From Streptantibioticus ferralitis (GTDB lineage Bacteria > Actinomycetota > Actinomycetes > Streptomycetales > Streptomycetaceae), in contig NZ_JARHTQ010000003.1 of the NCBI RefSeq assembly GCF_029223525.1, positions 416,123-480,122 of the forward strand: a DNA stretch of 64,000 bases, in the 5' to 3' direction. Numbering within the stretch: position 1 is the first letter of the stretch; each line of letters begins with the position of its first letter. The notes beneath the pieces are model-generated. The model ran no database searches and was not told the origin of the DNA. It was given only the letters and a program-made list of their open reading frames with translations. Positions 62,601 through 64,000 of the stretch are shown piece by piece. Position numbers and translations under genes: made by a program.

Positions 62601-63441
62601 CGACGGGGTAGACGCGGTGCAGTGGCTCGACGTCACCGGCACAGCACGACAAGGGCGTGACGGGTCATGGATCAACGGAGAGGAAGCAGAACGAGTTCAT
62701 ATCGCGGTGGAACGGTTGCTGCGCCGGATGCCGGACGGATCCACCGTCGGTGTCGTCACGCCCTTCCGCGCGCAGAAGGACCTGATCGCACGGCGGTGGA
62801 AGTCCGAACCCAGGGTGAGGGTCGGGACCGTGCACACCTTCCAGGGTGGGCAACAAGACGTGATGCTGCTTTCCCTCGTCGCTGGTCCGCATATCCGACC
62901 CAGTGCCCTGAACTGGCTGTGTAGAGAGGTGAACCTCTGGAACGTGGCGATAACCAGGGCCCGTTCACACCTCATAGTGCTGGGGGACCAGGGTTTCTGG
63001 TCAAACCACTCAGGTGTGCCGCGCGCTCTACTGGAAGCCGCCGCGAAGGACGATGGTGCGGGAAGCTCGCACGCCGTCCACGATGAGCAGCACACGCGTC
63101 TCGGCGATCGTTTCCAGAAGCTCCTCACAGACGCGGTCCCGGGCTTGCTACTGGACCGTGGCACGGTGACGGACGGCTACCCACATGATTTCGACATCCA
63201 ATTCAACGGCATGCGAACGCAAGTACTGCTCGACCACGGGGTTGTCCCAGACGCGGATGCCGCACGGCATCTGCGACTGGCGCTGACCAGAGCGGCACTG
63301 CTGCCTCGCGGCGTGAGGGTGCCTGCCTGGCATGTGTGGGCAGGACGGACCAACCAGGCTATGCCGATGCAAACAGATCGGCGGATGCCAGCCGCTCCAG
63401 TACCCACGTGGCTCCACCAGCGACCGAGTGGTGATGGGTGA
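59677..63441 (+). CDS. Caspase-like protease fused to an SF1 (UPF1-like) helicase
   Basis: The product has 1254 residues. Residues 1 to about 245 are a caspase fold with catalytic His82 (LYISGHGLYDTEDG) and Cys133 (LLLDCCFSGAA). A middle part of unknown fold (about 290-530) follows. The helicase has Walker A TGPPGTGKSQL near residue 561, motif II VIVDEASQC near 856, GDPMQLPHI, HYRCHPD, VGTVHTFQGGQQ near 1048 and NVAITRARSHL near 1089. The roughly 290-residue insertion between motifs I and II is mostly charged helix. The last 130 residues (RLGDRFQKLLTDAVPGLLLD, DGYPHDFDIQFNGMRTQVLL) may be a restriction-endonuclease-like domain. A model is that nucleic-acid sensing by the helicase triggers proteolysis, as in phage defence or programmed death. 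It is coupled to EACC1. Confidence 0.92.
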   Translation: MSRQHALLIGTASYQDDVFTTLPSVRADVHYLSQVLEMPSVGRFEPCVRVEDSSKAAIKQSVESFLRDREPDELVVLYISGHGLYDTEDGQLYYITADTRADQLQRTAMEAAFITEQLEACAARRKILLLDCCFSGAAVQGFRSKGGPRERSMSAVEASGVYVITASHQWEAAFESSSGEPSQFTRAMVQGLHSGRADLDGDGKVSADDLFRHISRELKNAPDGKQQTPTKSSLQVTGDIFLANSAVGRQVPALKPLAAAPAMAEQGAGGAPALPSVKAAVAAYDDTAFTDADWPKLFKYYLQCLREENSTDQLLPLVGGDPPRAVWPAGEEVLLSGSAGSVPAPSGVVELAARARQDGADLWYGYPVVVLFDGKRQVCAPLVMQQIEVAQDQQGRPTVVPAGPVVPHPKLILDRLGKDEGVELLASYQPNWRPGFREEMVRDLRSLLGQLGLADTEHLDPAALGDGASLPAAHEGARNVALVHATRGDSGTSAQLVKDYSSMQKAVGQIAETALGAFARPFERDEQAERAVQVVAPLELNDGQETVIRAAMTRRLTVATGPPGTGKSQLIVNAVATARAAGQSVLVASTNNKAVDEVWERCEELVPGLLVRTGSRGGERDNVEDELRSLEQLARGTKSPRTSEALRGELRNNMREQLAARQQLADVALRERQLADLGGRRHEYADQQHCDVGALTTALGDDAALDRWLPTARRASRARLFGGRRRVRALRRLRALAIRARDPEEFSALVRFAEDEAAWRAQAAIADREVDDAQLLGRLRDADRKVRDTAAALLQAVVPEHAAPAREAIRERIQAVRARAPREWAALDNILPNVPCWAVTARSARRFRDRPAMFDLVIVDEASQCSTLDVLPLLFRARRALVIGDPMQLPHITKLQPRQEAAARDAAAVRGSWLEEHRLGHRRYSSFHAAARAAGATLLLGEHYRCHPDVVGISNRYCYAGRLTVLTDPKSLRRLDGVDAVQWLDVTGTARQGRDGSWINGEEAERVHIAVERLLRRMPDGSTVGVVTPFRAQKDLIARRWKSEPRVRVGTVHTFQGGQQDVMLLSLVAGPHIRPSALNWLCREVNLWNVAITRARSHLIVLGDQGFWSNHSGVPRALLEAAAKDDGAGSSHAVHDEQHTRLGDRFQKLLTDAVPGLLLDRGTVTDGYPHDFDIQFNGMRTQVLLDHGVVPDADAARHLRLALTRAALLPRGVRVPAWHVWAGRTNQAMPMQTDRRMPAAPVPTWLHQRPSGDG

Positions 63442-63861
<420 letters not shown>

Positions 63862-63913
63862 AGGGCTGAGCACTGAGCTGCCCCGAGTTTCGTAGCGGCC
63901 GGTTTGTGAGTTT

Positions 63914-64000
63914 TCAGGCGGTGTTCGGGGTCGCCAGGGAACGGTAGTACTCGGCCTCGAATTCCTCGGGTGGAAGGTAGTCGAGGGCGGAGTGCAGACG
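63914..64000 (-). pseudogene. IS3-type transposase C-terminal end, continues past the window
   Basis: Read on the minus strand, RLHSALDYLPPEEFEAEYYR is followed by SLATPNTA and a stop. This is the usual end of IS3 family transposases. Only the last 28 codons are inside the window, so whether the element is intact cannot be judged. Confidence 0.7.

Overview
The window is a piece of a Streptomyces-like actinomycete chromosome. It has very high G+C, frequent GTG starts and ATGA/GTGA stop-start overlaps. It also carries SARP regulators, a mycothiol-dependent-enzyme homologue and many eroded insertion sequences, which suggests an accessory, probably arm-proximal region. No rRNA, tRNA or CRISPR array was seen.

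Layout. (1) 0-21 kb is a patchwork. It starts with a partial minus-strand glycerophosphotransferase-like gene whose 5' end contains eleven copies of a 7-bp repeat. Next come a broken aldo/keto reductase, a small lipocalin/FAD-oxidase/ACP group, and a TetR-oxidoreductase pair around a perfect palindrome. They are followed by a SWIM protein beside a SNF2 helicase that has lost its ATPase domain, then IS remnants. A lower-GC island at 14.6-17.6 kb holds a possible pore-forming/beta-propeller protein and a decayed partial copy of it. (2) About 22-46 kb is a biosynthetic cluster. Its carrier-bound branch has a SyrB2-like enzyme, a lone PCP, an aminotransferase, a Cys-nucleophile alpha/beta hydrolase, a type II thioesterase and a lone adenylation domain. 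Its free amino acid branch has a BesD-like radical halogenase, a BesC-like diiron oxidase and an argininosuccinate-synthase-like enzyme. It also has a complete leucine-committed set (LeuA, LeuC and a LeuD-LeuB fusion), a leucyl-tRNA-synthetase-like protein that keeps the editing region but no HIGH motif, two transporters, an Lrp regulator and two SARPs. (3) 46-48 kb is a wrecked IS1380 element. (4) 48-52 kb is a compact candidate RiPP locus: a 20-residue peptide gene, a hairpin, an MccB/ThiF-like adenylating enzyme and a membrane exporter, with a frameshifted nitroreductase upstream. (5) 52-53.6 kb has a second, internally shortened Lrp and a universal stress protein. (6) 54-63.4 kb is a defence/conflict island: a kinase-PP2C-vWA triad (TerY-P type), a membrane Mrr-like nuclease, and an EACC1-like protein with a caspase-helicase fusion. 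IS fragments close the right end.

How the main cluster may work (inference). BesD plus BesC chemistry is known to turn lysine into 4-chloro-lysine and then 4-chloro-allylglycine. The third enzyme of the bes pathway, a gamma-lyase-like PLP enzyme, is not seen here. 4-Chloro-allylglycine is close in shape to leucine. A leucine antimetabolite would explain the otherwise odd set of extra leucine biosynthesis genes (to out-compete it) and a LeuRS-derived editing protein (to clear mischarged tRNA). The carrier-bound SyrB2-like branch would then make or further modify a partner amino acid. This is the most interesting hypothesis in the window.
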